Below the pieces are notes generated by a model. The model ran no database searches, was not told where the DNA came from, and saw only the letters and a program-made list of their open reading frames with translations. Both the position numbers and the translations under genes were made by a program. From NCBI RefSeq assembly GCF_014596085.1, contig NZ_JACCJY010000035.1, forward strand, positions 1-64,000: DNA of 64,000 nucleotides. The letters are read 5' to 3'. Positions 38,225 through 47,349 of the stretch are shown piece by piece. This stretch comes from Azospirillum tabaci (lineage in GTDB: Bacteria > Pseudomonadota > Alphaproteobacteria > Azospirillales > Azospirillaceae). Within the stretch, counting starts at the first letter, position 1, and the number at the start of each line of letters is the position of its first letter.

Positions 38225-39679
38225 ATGGCGACACTCCTGGACGTTCTCGACGCCGCCGTCAACCACCACATGGCCGGGCGCCTCGCCGAGGCGGCGCAGG
38301 ACTACCGCGTCGTGCTGGCGGTGGAGCCGGCGCAGCCCGACGCCCTGCATCTGCTCGGCGTGATGGAGGCGCAGCGCGGCGCCCACGCCGCGGCGGAGGC
38401 GCTGATCGCCCGCTCGCTGCGACTCCGCCCCCACGCGGCGGCGCCCTGGGCCAACCTCGGCGGCGCCCTGCGCATGCTGGGCGAAGCGGAGCGGGCCGAC
38501 GCCGCGCTGACCCGCGCCCTGGCCCTTGACCCGGCCTTGGCCGACGCCCTGACCAACCTGGGTTCGGTGCGCCACGCGCTCTCCGACTACCCCGCCGCGT
38601 TGGCGTGGCTGGAGCGCGCGGAGCGCCTGCGCCCCGGCCATCCGGACACGGCGCTCAACCGCGGCGTCGTGCTGCGCGACGCGCGCCGCTTCGCGGACTC
38701 CGACGCCTGCCTGGACGCCCTGCTGGCCTCCCGTCCCGAGCACGCCGACGCGCATCTGGCGCGTGCCGTCAGCCGGTTGGTGCGGGGCGACCTGCGCGCC
38801 GGATGGGACGAGTTCGAGTGGCGCCCGCGCCGCCTGCCCGCCCCGCCCTGGGGCGGGGAGCCGCTGGAGGGCCGGCGCATCCTGCTGCACGCCGAGCAGG
38901 GGTTCGGCGACACCATCCAGTTCGCCCGTTACGCCCCGCTGGTGGCCCGCGCCGGGGGGCGGGTGATCCTGGACGTGCACCCGCTGCAGTTCCGTCTGCT
39001 GCGGTCGCTGGGACCGGACATCGAAGTGCTGGTGCGCGGTCCCGCCCCGGCGCCGCACGACCTCCACTGCCCGTTGATGAGCCTGCCACGCGCCTTCGGC
39101 ACCGATCTGACGAGCATCCCCGCGCCTCCCGCCTACCTCGCCGCCGAGGCGGACGAGGTGGCGCGCTGGGGCCGCCGGATCGCCGAGGTTGATACGGGAA
39201 CGGGTTCGGGGCCGCGTGTCGGCCTCGTCTGGGCGGGCAACCCCAATCACCGCAACGACCGCAACCGCTCCATCCCCGTCGAGCGGCTGGCCCCGCTGCT
39301 CGACACGCCGGGCCCCCGTCTGTTCAGCCTTCAGACCGGCGATGCCAAAGCGGCCCGGCCCGCCGCCCTGCCCGACCTGACCGCGGGCATCCGCGACTTC
39401 GCCGACAGCGCGGCCATCCTGGCGAATCTGGACCTCGTGATCGCGGTGGACACGGCGACGATCCACTTGGCCGGAGCGCTCGGCGTCCCGGCGTGGCTGA
39501 TGCTGCCCTACGCGCCGGACTGGCGCTGGCTGCTCGACCGTGCGGACAGCCCCTGGTACCCGTCGCTCCGCCTGTTCCGCCAGTCCCGCCCCGGCGACTG
39601 GGACAGCGTCCTGCGCGCCGTCGCCACGGAGCTGGAGCGGTTCGCCGCCGCTCAGTTGGCGCCGCAGAAGCAGTCGTAG
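38225..39679 (+). CDS. TPR protein fused to a GT9/ADP-heptose-type glycosyltransferase domain
   Basis: A 484-residue protein. Three to four TPR units lie in about residues 5-170 (AGRLAEAAQDYRVVLAVEP, HLLGVMEAQRGAHAAAE, WANLGGALRMLGEAERA, LTNLGSVRHALSDYPAALAW). The C-terminal part has ILLHAEQGFGDTIQFARY near 220, VGLVWAGNPNHRNDRNRSI near 335 and VIAVDTATIHLAGALG near 405, the heptosyltransferase-like GT-B pattern of bacterial TPR-glycosyltransferases. It probably transfers sugar to a protein or polysaccharide; it lies just before the flagellar genes. Its 3' end overlaps a small minus-strand ORF. Confidence 0.88.
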   Translation: MATLLDVLDAAVNHHMAGRLAEAAQDYRVVLAVEPAQPDALHLLGVMEAQRGAHAAAEALIARSLRLRPHAAAPWANLGGALRMLGEAERADAALTRALALDPALADALTNLGSVRHALSDYPAALAWLERAERLRPGHPDTALNRGVVLRDARRFADSDACLDALLASRPEHADAHLARAVSRLVRGDLRAGWDEFEWRPRRLPAPPWGGEPLEGRRILLHAEQGFGDTIQFARYAPLVARAGGRVILDVHPLQFRLLRSLGPDIEVLVRGPAPAPHDLHCPLMSLPRAFGTDLTSIPAPPAYLAAEADEVARWGRRIAEVDTGTGSGPRVGLVWAGNPNHRNDRNRSIPVERLAPLLDTPGPRLFSLQTGDAKAARPAALPDLTAGIRDFADSAAILANLDLVIAVDTATIHLAGALGVPAWLMLPYAPDWRWLLDRADSPWYPSLRLFRQSRPGDWDSVLRAVATELERFAAAQLAPQKQS

Positions 39680-39870
39680 GGATCGTTCCCGCTCCAGGCT
39701 GGAAGAGGCACCGCGGCCGGCAGCGCCGGCATCTCCGCCGCCAGCAGGGTGGCGTTGAAGGCGGCCACATCGAAGGCCTGCGGATCCGGAAGATCGAAGT
39801 GGAGCGGCGCGTTGCTCAGCGCATGCCCCAGAAGGGCCGCCCCCAGCAACGGTATCAGAAGTTGCTCCAC
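39652..39870 (-). CDS. Small hypothetical protein with an N-terminal hydrophobic stretch (72 aa)
   Basis: An approximately 72-residue protein with a hydrophobic N-terminus (LLIPLLGAALLGHALSNAP) and a Cys-containing end (NDPYDCFCGAN). The start is uncertain: GTG 39870 is about 10 bases after GGGGGAGGG, a TTG at 39876 is closer to it, and the longer GTG at 39903 is poorly placed. It overlaps the 3' end of the TPR-glycosyltransferase gene by 28 bases in convergent orientation. No family was recognised. Confidence 0.45.
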   Translation of the reverse strand: MEQLLIPLLGAALLGHALSNAPLHFDLPDPQAFDVAAFNATLLAAEMPALPAAVPLPAWSGNDPYDCFCGAN

Positions 39871-40130
39871 ACGGTCCAAACCGCCCTCCCCCAGCGGCCC
39901 CACCGCCGGCGTGTGTCCCGTTTCCTCCCCCCTTTTACCGCAGCCCCCGCCCGGCCACGCCCTGTCCTTAGGTCATATCGGTCGGTCGGACCGAGGGGAC
40001 GGGAGCTTTCTTCCCTCCCCCGCACAGGCTGCTAGGCCAATTTTTCCCAGCGCGCGGCAAAAAGGGGGCCAGCGCGGTCGTCTCAGAGGCTTATTCATAT
40101 AAATCAGTGCGTTAGGGAAGACCAGGAAGT
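39871..40130. other. Intergenic region upstream of the flagellar hook gene
   Basis: About 260 bases with no supported gene. It contains a short inverted repeat, TCGGTCGGTCGGACCGAGG (about 39976-39995), which could be an enhancer-type site for a sigma-54 activator 150 bases upstream of the flgE start. This is inference from position. Confidence 0.35.
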
Positions 40131-40146
40131 TGGCATCGTCCTTGCT
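40131..40146 (+). promoter_or_regulatory. Sigma-54 (RpoN) promoter of flgE
   Basis: TGGCATCGTCCTTGCT matches the -24/-12 consensus: GG at 40132-40133 and GC at 40144-40145 are separated by exactly 10 bases. Transcription would start near 40157, giving an approximately 40-base leader before the flgE ATG at 40196. Confidence 0.75.
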
Positions 40147-40195
40147 TACCCGAATGGCAACGATTTATGCCCTTTCCGCGTGGAGATCCCTGGCC

Positions 40196-43100
40196 ATGAG
40201 CATCTTCGGTTCGATGACCACCGCCGTCCTCGGCCTGAGCGCGCAGTCGAAGGCCCTCGGTCACATCTCTGACAACATCGCCAACGCCTCGACGGTCGGC
40301 TACAAGCGGGTCAACACCGCCTTCGAGACGCTGGTGCTCCAGTCCAACGAGCGGTTGCACGCACCGGGCGGCGTGACGGCGGCGCCGGTCTTCATGAACA
40401 ACATCCAGGGCAACCTGACCCAGGTGCAGAGCCCGACCAACGCCGCCATTCAGGGCCAGGGCTTCTTCAGCGTGTCCAAGCTCAGCCGCGGCCTGACCGG
40501 TCCCGGTCAGCAGGGCGAGACGGTGCAGACCCAGACCGGCACGCTGAACGCCGACAACGTCTATTACACCCGCGTCGGCGACTTCGAGCTGGACAAGAAC
40601 CGCTATCTGGTGAACAGCGCCGGCTTTGCGCTGAACGGCTGGGTCGTGGACGACGTGACCGGCCAGTTGAAGAAGGACGTGGTGCAGCCGCTGCAGGTCA
40701 ACACCCTGACCGACAAGCCGCAGTCGACCAACAGCATCACGCTGGGCGCCAACCTGCCGGCCACCCCGACGCCGGGCGTGCCCATCCCGTCCTCCAGCAT
40801 CCAGGTCTACGACACCCAGGGCAACGCCCGGACCATCCAGTTCAACTGGCGCCAGGATGCCGCCAACGCGTGGCGCCTGGGCATCGAGGCGCCGGGCAGC
40901 TCGACGCAGCCGGTCGCCGGCTCCTTCACCGGCGGCGCCGCCTCCATGGCGGCGGGCAGCCAAGTGTCCGGCGTGACCCCAGTGGCCCAGGTCAGCCAGG
41001 TGCTGGTCAACGGCACGACCTCCTTCCCGTCCTCGTCGGTCACCATCGGTGGCCGCACCAATTATTACCCGGACGGCACGTCGCAGGACAACATCCGGGT
41101 CGGCGACACCTACACCCTGAACATCAATGGCGGCCCCGCTATCACGGTCGCGGTGACCGCCGGGAACATCGGGAGCTATTCAAGCTACCAAGATGTCGCC
41201 GCCGCCTTGATGGACCAGATCAATGCGCTGTCTCCTGCCCTCTACCAAGCCAGGCTGGACGACAAAGACAACCGTAGAATAATCGTCGAAACGACGGGAA
41301 CCAACCCCACGCCGGTTGAGATTTCGGGGACCTTCAACAACACCACGCCACAAACCAGCACGATCAGCGGTCCCTCAACCAACTCGACCGGTTCGGTCAG
41401 CGGCGACCAGCGCAGCACCTTCACCTTCTCCACCGCCGCCATTGACGTTGGCGACGAGTTCCGCATCACGGTGGCTGGCACCGAGTTCAAGACGCGCGTC
41501 ACCTCGGCCAACATCGGCACGCTGCTCAACGTCAACGGTGTGGTCGCCGATCTGGCCAACCAGATCAACACCGCCGTGCCGCCGCTGGGCATCAATGCCC
41601 TGATTGGCACGGCCACGGTTCCCCCCGGCACGGCCAACCAGCTCGTGCTGGACGGCACGGCAATAACGCAGACCTTCACGGCCACTTATGGCGTGACCAA
41701 CGCCGACAGCCGTAAGAACAGCATCACCGCCTCCACCCCCGTGGACTACTCGACAATGACGGCGACCACCACCCAGCTCCCCGCCCCCGGCGTGGTCGAG
41801 ATCACCCAGGTCGATTTCCCGACAGCAGCAAGCTTGAAGGTGCCGGACCAGTATGTCGTCAACGTGCTGGGGACCGAGTTCAAGACCAGCATTTCCTACT
41901 CGAACATCAACACACTGAAGGATATGGAAGGGGTCGTGGACGATCTGGTGACGCAGATCAACGGCGCCGGATTGGCGGTATCCGCTGCGCGCAACGCCGC
42001 AGGCGATCTGGTGCTGACGGCCATCAATCCTAATGATCCCCTGAACGTCAGCGCCAACAATCTGAACATCACCGCCACCGACAACGTGCGGGTCGGCGAC
42101 AGCTACACCGTGCGGGTGGACGGCGTGCCCTACGCGGTCTCGGTGACCGCGGACAACATCCTGACCATGGGGACCTATGGCGGCATCGCCAACGCGCTGG
42201 CGGCCCAGATCAACTCGGCCCGCCCGCAGGCGCCGGTCATCGCGTCGGTCGTGAACTCACAATTGCAGGTCACCGCCCGCAACCCCGGCACGCCCTTCAA
42301 GATCGACCAGGAATACACATCGGGCGCGGCCTCCAACAACCAGGTGACCGGCCCGACGATCAGCGCGCCGACGGACGCGCGCGGCCAGCGCCAGGAGTTC
42401 TCCTATCCGCAGACGCAGATCGACATCGGCGACGTCTATTCGGTGTCGGTCGACGGAACGCCGATCTCAGTGAAGGTGGACAAGTCCAACTTCGGAAACT
42501 TCCAGGACATCAACGGCGTTCTTCAGGAATTGGCCAACCGCGTCAACGCCGCCAACCTGAACGTCGTCGCCACGGCGACCGGCGGCCGGCTGACCCTCAC
42601 CCACAACACCTCGACCACCGGCAAGTTCGAGGCGAAGGCCAGCATACAGAACGCCACCGGCAGCTCCGGCACGCTGACCGCCTCCACCACCACCTCCAAC
42701 GTGGCGGGGGTGCGGCAGTCGGAATCGGTGACGCTGACCGGCACGCCGGGCGACAAGGACGCCGAATACACGGTCATCGTCAACGGCTCGCCGATCACCT
42801 ACCGGACGACGGGTGAGGAGACCTCGATGGAGACCATCGCGGCCAGCCTCGCCAATCTGGTGAACAAGAACACCTCCTTGCCGGTGACCGCCAGTGCCGA
42901 GGGCAGCGTGCTGAAGCTCGTCGCCAAGACGGCGAGCGGCACCGCCGCCGACCAATTCTTGCTGGAAACCGCCGCCCAAGCCGGCACCACCCCCGCGCAC
43001 GTCCTGCTGAACTTCGGCACCGATCCCGGCAACGTCGGCACCATCACCAGCGTCAGCACGGCGAAAGTCGGCACCGGCACGGCGGTAACGTCCGCCAACC

Positions 43101-43621
43101 AGGGGCTGGGGGCGGACGCCAACGTGACCTTCACGGTGGATTACGGCTTCGGCCCGCAGCAGATCACGCTGAACCTCGGCCAGATCGGCAAGTCGGGCGG
43201 CGTCACCCAGTTCGCCGGCAGTGAGATCAACGTGCGCGAGCTGGTGCAGGACGGCGCCTCGCGCGGCCAGTACAAGGAGGTGGTCTACGGCGACAACGGC
43301 GACGTCATCGTGAACTACGACAACGGCCGCAGCCGCACCATCGGGCGCATTCCCGTGGTCACCTTCAACAACCCCAACGCCCTGCAGCGCGAGGCGGGCG
43401 GCGTCTACATCGAGACGGACGACGGCGGCCGGCCGAACTTCAACGACCCCGACACCAACGGGGCCGGCGCGGTGGTCGCGAACAGCGTGGAGTCCTCCAA
43501 CGTGGACATCGCGGACGAGTTCACCAAGCTGATCGTCACCCAGCGCACCTACTCTGCCAACACCAAGATCGTCACGACCTCCGACGAGATGCTCCAGGAA
43601 GTCCTCGGGCTGAAGCGCTAA
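40196..43621 (+). CDS. flgE: Giant flagellar hook protein FlgE
   Basis: A 1141-residue hook protein, far larger than the usual 400-500. The N-terminus has ALGHISDNIANASTVGYKRV (residues about 21-40), and the C-terminus ends NSVESSNVDIADEFTKLIVT and QRTYSANTKIVTTSDEM, the conserved D0 helices. Between them are six copies of a roughly 48-residue module that pairs a G-D-x-Y/F strand with a helix ending L-x-x-Q-I/V-N (near residues 298, 412, 546, 628, 740 and 851). It is preceded by a sigma-54 promoter and by GTGGAGATC as ribosome site. Start at 40196; the upstream ATG at 40130 was rejected because it lies in the promoter. Confidence 0.92.
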   Translation: MSIFGSMTTAVLGLSAQSKALGHISDNIANASTVGYKRVNTAFETLVLQSNERLHAPGGVTAAPVFMNNIQGNLTQVQSPTNAAIQGQGFFSVSKLSRGLTGPGQQGETVQTQTGTLNADNVYYTRVGDFELDKNRYLVNSAGFALNGWVVDDVTGQLKKDVVQPLQVNTLTDKPQSTNSITLGANLPATPTPGVPIPSSSIQVYDTQGNARTIQFNWRQDAANAWRLGIEAPGSSTQPVAGSFTGGAASMAAGSQVSGVTPVAQVSQVLVNGTTSFPSSSVTIGGRTNYYPDGTSQDNIRVGDTYTLNINGGPAITVAVTAGNIGSYSSYQDVAAALMDQINALSPALYQARLDDKDNRRIIVETTGTNPTPVEISGTFNNTTPQTSTISGPSTNSTGSVSGDQRSTFTFSTAAIDVGDEFRITVAGTEFKTRVTSANIGTLLNVNGVVADLANQINTAVPPLGINALIGTATVPPGTANQLVLDGTAITQTFTATYGVTNADSRKNSITASTPVDYSTMTATTTQLPAPGVVEITQVDFPTAASLKVPDQYVVNVLGTEFKTSISYSNINTLKDMEGVVDDLVTQINGAGLAVSAARNAAGDLVLTAINPNDPLNVSANNLNITATDNVRVGDSYTVRVDGVPYAVSVTADNILTMGTYGGIANALAAQINSARPQAPVIASVVNSQLQVTARNPGTPFKIDQEYTSGAASNNQVTGPTISAPTDARGQRQEFSYPQTQIDIGDVYSVSVDGTPISVKVDKSNFGNFQDINGVLQELANRVNAANLNVVATATGGRLTLTHNTSTTGKFEAKASIQNATGSSGTLTASTTTSNVAGVRQSESVTLTGTPGDKDAEYTVIVNGSPITYRTTGEETSMETIAASLANLVNKNTSLPVTASAEGSVLKLVAKTASGTAADQFLLETAAQAGTTPAHVLLNFGTDPGNVGTITSVSTAKVGTGTAVTSANQGLGADANVTFTVDYGFGPQQITLNLGQIGKSGGVTQFAGSEINVRELVQDGASRGQYKEVVYGDNGDVIVNYDNGRSRTIGRIPVVTFNNPNALQREAGGVYIETDDGGRPNFNDPDTNGAGAVVANSVESSNVDIADEFTKLIVTQRTYSANTKIVTTSDEMLQEVLGLKR

Positions 43622-43713
43622 GCGCGGTTCCGATCCGGCGGGCGGCCGCGTGATCCGCGGCCCGCCCGGCCAACAGCAGCCCGCTTTCCCCGTAGACGAA
43701 AGGTCCAACGGCC

Positions 43714-45120
43714 ATGTCCCTCTTCGGCGCCCTCGGCAGCGCGACAGCCGGCCTCCGTGCGGTCCAGGCCCAGGTGAAGCTGGTCTCGGACAACGTCGCC
43801 CGCGCCGACGATCCCACCCGCACCCGGCACACCGTGTCGAACGTGCTGGATTCCAACGGGTTCGTCCTCACCTCCCAGTACCGCCGCGAGGTCGATTCCG
43901 CCCTGCTCAGCCAGGTGCAGGATTTGACCGCGCGCGAGGGCTCCTCGGCCGCCAAATCGTCCTACATGCAGAAGCTGGGCGACCTGCTGCGCACGACCAG
44001 CGGCAAGCCGCAGTTGAACGAATACGCCGAAGCCTTCCAGACCGCTTGGAAGGCGGTGGAGACCTCTCCGGAAAGCGAGGTCGCTCAGTACCAGCTCATC
44101 CAGGCCGCCGACACCTTCTCGCGCGAGATCGTGCGGGTGTCCCAGGGCGTGGAGGACATGGACCGCGAGATTCAGGGCGACCTCGGCCAGTCGGTCGGCG
44201 AGGTGAACCGGCTGCTGAAGGAAATCGAGAGCATCAACAACAACATCGTCTCGCTGCAGGGCTACGGCTCCGCCGGCAACGAGGTGGCCGACAAGCGCGA
44301 CGGGCTGATCCGCGAGCTGAGCACCTACGTCGGCGTGCGCACGATGACCCGCCCGGACGGTCGCGTGGCCGTCTTCACCCCCACCGGGCTGGCGCTGGTC
44401 GACAGCCAGGCGGCAAATCTTTCCTATGACGGCGGCAATATTAACCTGACGGTGGGCAATCAAGTCACCAACGTCAACCAGCACCTGAAGGAAGGCAAGG
44501 TCGCCGCGCTGATGAACCTGCGCGCCGACGGTTCGGCCACCAACCCGCCGCAGCCGGCCAGCGCCGACCCGACCAACGAGGTGATCCGCAAGCTGCGCTC
44601 GCAGCTCGACGCCTACGCGCAGATGTTCACCGGCTCGACCAAGCCCGGCGAGCCCACCAGCTTCCGCGACGCCTACGACCAAGCGAAGACGGTGCCGGGC
44701 GAGGAAGGCACGCAGTTCTTCATGGGCAACGACCGCTTCACCATCCACGTGAACGAGAACCTGCTGAACAACAGCAAGAAGCTCAAGAGCGCGGCCGTCA
44801 AGGACGTGGTCACGGCGCTCGGCGCCACGGGCCGGACCTTCCAAGCCGACGGGCTGAAGCTGGAAGGCGCGTCCTTCAGCTCCATCACCAGCAACATCAC
44901 CGGCGGCTGGATGTCCGCGGCCAAGACCGCGCTGGACAAGACCACGCTGGACAAGGACTCCCGCCAGATCCTGGAGGAGCGCTACCACGCGACGACCGGC
45001 GTCAACATCGACGAGGAAATCGCGAATCTGCAGCAGCTTCAGACCTCCTACGCCGCGTCGGCACGGGTCATGCAAGTGGCCAACACGATGTTTGACGCGC
45101 TGGAGGCGATCGTCCGATGA
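43714..45120 (+). CDS. flgK: Hook-associated protein 1 FlgK
   Basis: A 468-residue hook-filament junction protein. The N-terminus SLFGALGSATAGLRAVQAQ and VSDNVARADDPTRTRH are the FlgK-type D0 helix; the C-terminus VNIDEEIANLQQLQTSYAAS and MQVANTMFDALEAIVR is the matching coiled-coil end. EVADKRDGLIRELS is near 190. It sits 92 bases after flgE and overlaps flgL by four bases (ATGA), so flgE-flgK-flgL is one transcription unit, presumably sigma-54 dependent. Confidence 0.93.
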   Translation: MSLFGALGSATAGLRAVQAQVKLVSDNVARADDPTRTRHTVSNVLDSNGFVLTSQYRREVDSALLSQVQDLTAREGSSAAKSSYMQKLGDLLRTTSGKPQLNEYAEAFQTAWKAVETSPESEVAQYQLIQAADTFSREIVRVSQGVEDMDREIQGDLGQSVGEVNRLLKEIESINNNIVSLQGYGSAGNEVADKRDGLIRELSTYVGVRTMTRPDGRVAVFTPTGLALVDSQAANLSYDGGNINLTVGNQVTNVNQHLKEGKVAALMNLRADGSATNPPQPASADPTNEVIRKLRSQLDAYAQMFTGSTKPGEPTSFRDAYDQAKTVPGEEGTQFFMGNDRFTIHVNENLLNNSKKLKSAAVKDVVTALGATGRTFQADGLKLEGASFSSITSNITGGWMSAAKTALDKTTLDKDSRQILEERYHATTGVNIDEEIANLQQLQTSYAASARVMQVANTMFDALEAIVR

Positions 45121-47195
45121 GCTCCATCACTCAAGTCAGCAGCTACGCCAAGTATCTCGGCTTGGTCCGCAATCTGACGAACGGCCAGAACCGGGTGGAC
45201 ACGCTCTCGGAGCAGTTGACCACCGGCAAGAAGTCCACCGACCTCAACGCCTACGGGGCCGAGACGCAGAAGCTGCTGGCTCTGCGCGCGGAGCTGACCC
45301 AGCGCGAGGCCTATGTCCAGAACATCAACACCGCGTCGCCGCGCGTGAAGGCGACCGACACGGTGCTGAACAGCCTGGAAAAGCTGGCCACGGACTGGCA
45401 GAGCAGCAACCTGATGCCGTTCCAGCCGGGCCCCGCCAGCGTCACCTCCCCCTTCAACAGCAACCCCGACGCGCTGAAGCTGACGGTCAACGGCGACAAG
45501 TCCACCTTCACCCAGAACGCCCGCTACACCGTGACCTCCATCCCGTCGAAGGACGGAGTCAACGGGTCGTTCGACGTGACGGTGACCGACGGGCTGGGCG
45601 GCAAGACCACCCGCACCATCAATCTGAAGACCGTGCCCCCCAGCGACGGCGGCGGCTACAACTTCAAGATCGATGGCGGCCCCGGCGAAGGCGCGGTCCT
45701 GAATCTGAGCTTCGACCAGCTCACCGCGGCTTCGAGCAGCACCTTCACGGTGAGCTGGCCCCAGGCCAACGACATGCGGGACCGGGTCGAGGGGGCGCTG
45801 CGCGACATCCAGCAGCTCCTGAACGAGCAGTTCGGCGACCGCTACCTGTTCGCCGGCTCGCGCTACGGCACGGAACCGGTCGGCGACCTGCTGGCCCAGC
45901 CGCAGTCCACCCGCGTGACGCTGAACGGGTCGATGGTCAACGCCGACGACTACTTCGAGGTGTCGATCGACGGCAAGCCCTTCGGCTATCAGGTCCAGCC
46001 GGGCGATCCGAAGACCGTCACCTTCGTCGCCAACACGCTGAACAGCCTGATCCAGTCGGCCAACCCGAAGCTGCCGATCATCGCCGCCGCGGCCAACGGC
46101 GTCATCTCGCTGATCAGCGAGGACCCGAGCCAGAAGTTCGACGTGAAGGCGCGCGTCCAGAACTCGATGAGCATCGACAATTCGATGACGGCGCCGACCA
46201 CCACCCAGGCGGCCACCCTGCCGGCGCCCGCGGGCACCGGGCTGAAGCAGATCGACAGCTTCGCGCTGACCGGCGACGGCGTGGACATCGGCGACACCTA
46301 CGAGATCAACGTCACCGTCGGCGACCCGGAGGACCCCTTCAACCGGAAATACTATTCGGAACACCCGGACGAGCCCGAGGACCTGCCGCCCTATCAGCAA
46401 TACACGGTCCGCTACACGGTCACGGAGAAGGACTACAACAACGGCGTCACCGACGTGTCGAAGGTGGCCGACATGCTGCGCACCGAGCTCACGAAGACCA
46501 GCCCCGTGCCGCCGTTGGACATGAACGCGATCCTCGGCGACCTCGGCAAGGGGCCGACCATCGCGTTGACCGGCAACAGCACGATGGACCCGAACCATCC
46601 GTCGCGCGTGCAGCAGTTCACCACCTCGGTGCGGGCGGTCAACGGCCAGATCGACAACACCATCTCGGTCGCCACCCTGCCGTCGCAGGCCGACGCCCTG
46701 ACCGACCTGCCCTACGTGGACCCGCCGGACCTGCCCTTCTACGATTCGGAATACATGTCGAACCGGCAGAACAGCAAGGCGTGGGACAAGGCCGCGGTCA
46801 CCATCGACGACGGCCAGACGCTGACCTACGGCGTCACCAGCGACGACCGCGCTTTCCAGAAGCTGATCTCCGCCTTCCGCATGGCCCACGTCGCCGCGTC
46901 CAATCCCGGCAAGTACGAGGAGTACATCACCAAGTCGCGGGAGCTGATGGCCCAGGCCAAGGACGAGGTGCGGTCGGTGCACTCGAAGGTGGCGTCCGAC
47001 CTCGCCACGCTGGAAGAGAAGAAAACCGCGCACACCACCGCGTCGGCCACGGTGGTCGAGCGCATCGCCGGCATCGAGGGCATCGACGAGACCGAGGTGG
47101 CGGCGCGGCTGCGCACCTCCATGAACGCGCTGGAGGCCGCCTACACGGTCGCCGGCCAGCGTCAGAAGCTGTCGCTGCTGAACTACATCGCTTGA
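45117..47195 (+). CDS. flgL: Hook-associated protein 3 FlgL (large)
   Basis: A 692-residue junction protein, about twice the usual length of FlgL. The N-terminus (SYAKYLGLVRNLTNGQNRVD, LSEQLTTGKKSTDLNAYG) and DRYLFAGSRYGTEPVGDL near 240 are typical, as is the C-terminal ARLRTSMNALEAAYTVAGQ with a final LSLLNYIA. The extra central part carries two divergent copies of the module repeated in FlgE (near residues 271-320 and 386-467). The start overlaps the flgK stop (ATGA). Confidence 0.9.
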   Translation: MSSITQVSSYAKYLGLVRNLTNGQNRVDTLSEQLTTGKKSTDLNAYGAETQKLLALRAELTQREAYVQNINTASPRVKATDTVLNSLEKLATDWQSSNLMPFQPGPASVTSPFNSNPDALKLTVNGDKSTFTQNARYTVTSIPSKDGVNGSFDVTVTDGLGGKTTRTINLKTVPPSDGGGYNFKIDGGPGEGAVLNLSFDQLTAASSSTFTVSWPQANDMRDRVEGALRDIQQLLNEQFGDRYLFAGSRYGTEPVGDLLAQPQSTRVTLNGSMVNADDYFEVSIDGKPFGYQVQPGDPKTVTFVANTLNSLIQSANPKLPIIAAAANGVISLISEDPSQKFDVKARVQNSMSIDNSMTAPTTTQAATLPAPAGTGLKQIDSFALTGDGVDIGDTYEINVTVGDPEDPFNRKYYSEHPDEPEDLPPYQQYTVRYTVTEKDYNNGVTDVSKVADMLRTELTKTSPVPPLDMNAILGDLGKGPTIALTGNSTMDPNHPSRVQQFTTSVRAVNGQIDNTISVATLPSQADALTDLPYVDPPDLPFYDSEYMSNRQNSKAWDKAAVTIDDGQTLTYGVTSDDRAFQKLISAFRMAHVAASNPGKYEEYITKSRELMAQAKDEVRSVHSKVASDLATLEEKKTAHTTASATVVERIAGIEGIDETEVAARLRTSMNALEAAYTVAGQRQKLSLLNYIA

Positions 47196-47205
47196 GGCGC
47201 CAATG

Positions 47206-47233
47206 GCTCCCTCCCCTGCGGAGCGGGGGAGGC
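47206..47233. repeat. Palindromic GC-rich repeat after flgL
   Basis: GCTCCCTCCCCTGCGGAGCGGGGGAGGC is an imperfect inverted repeat of the family described elsewhere in the window, just after the flgL stop and before the terminator at 47302. Confidence 0.5.
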
Positions 47234-47301
47234 CTGCGGAGGGGGCAACACCCCCTTGGACAACGCTTCCGCCGCTTTTCCGACAGCCGCCGCCAAAACG
47301 A

Positions 47302-47330
47302 AACCGGCGCCCCGAAGGGCGCCGGTTTTT
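47302..47330. terminator. Bidirectional intrinsic terminator between flgL and flaF
   Basis: AACCGGCGCCC - CGAA - GGGCGCCGGTT is an 11-bp perfect stem followed by TTTTT on the plus strand and by TTTCGTTTT on the minus strand. It ends flgL and the convergent flaF. Confidence 0.9.
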
Positions 47331-47349
47331 CGTTCGAAGCGTTCTGGCT

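Noticed and set aside
40130..40195. Extended N-terminus for FlgE from the ATG at 40130
   Set aside because: The extension lies over the sigma-54 promoter and its expected transcription start, and conserved hook sequence begins only at 40196.
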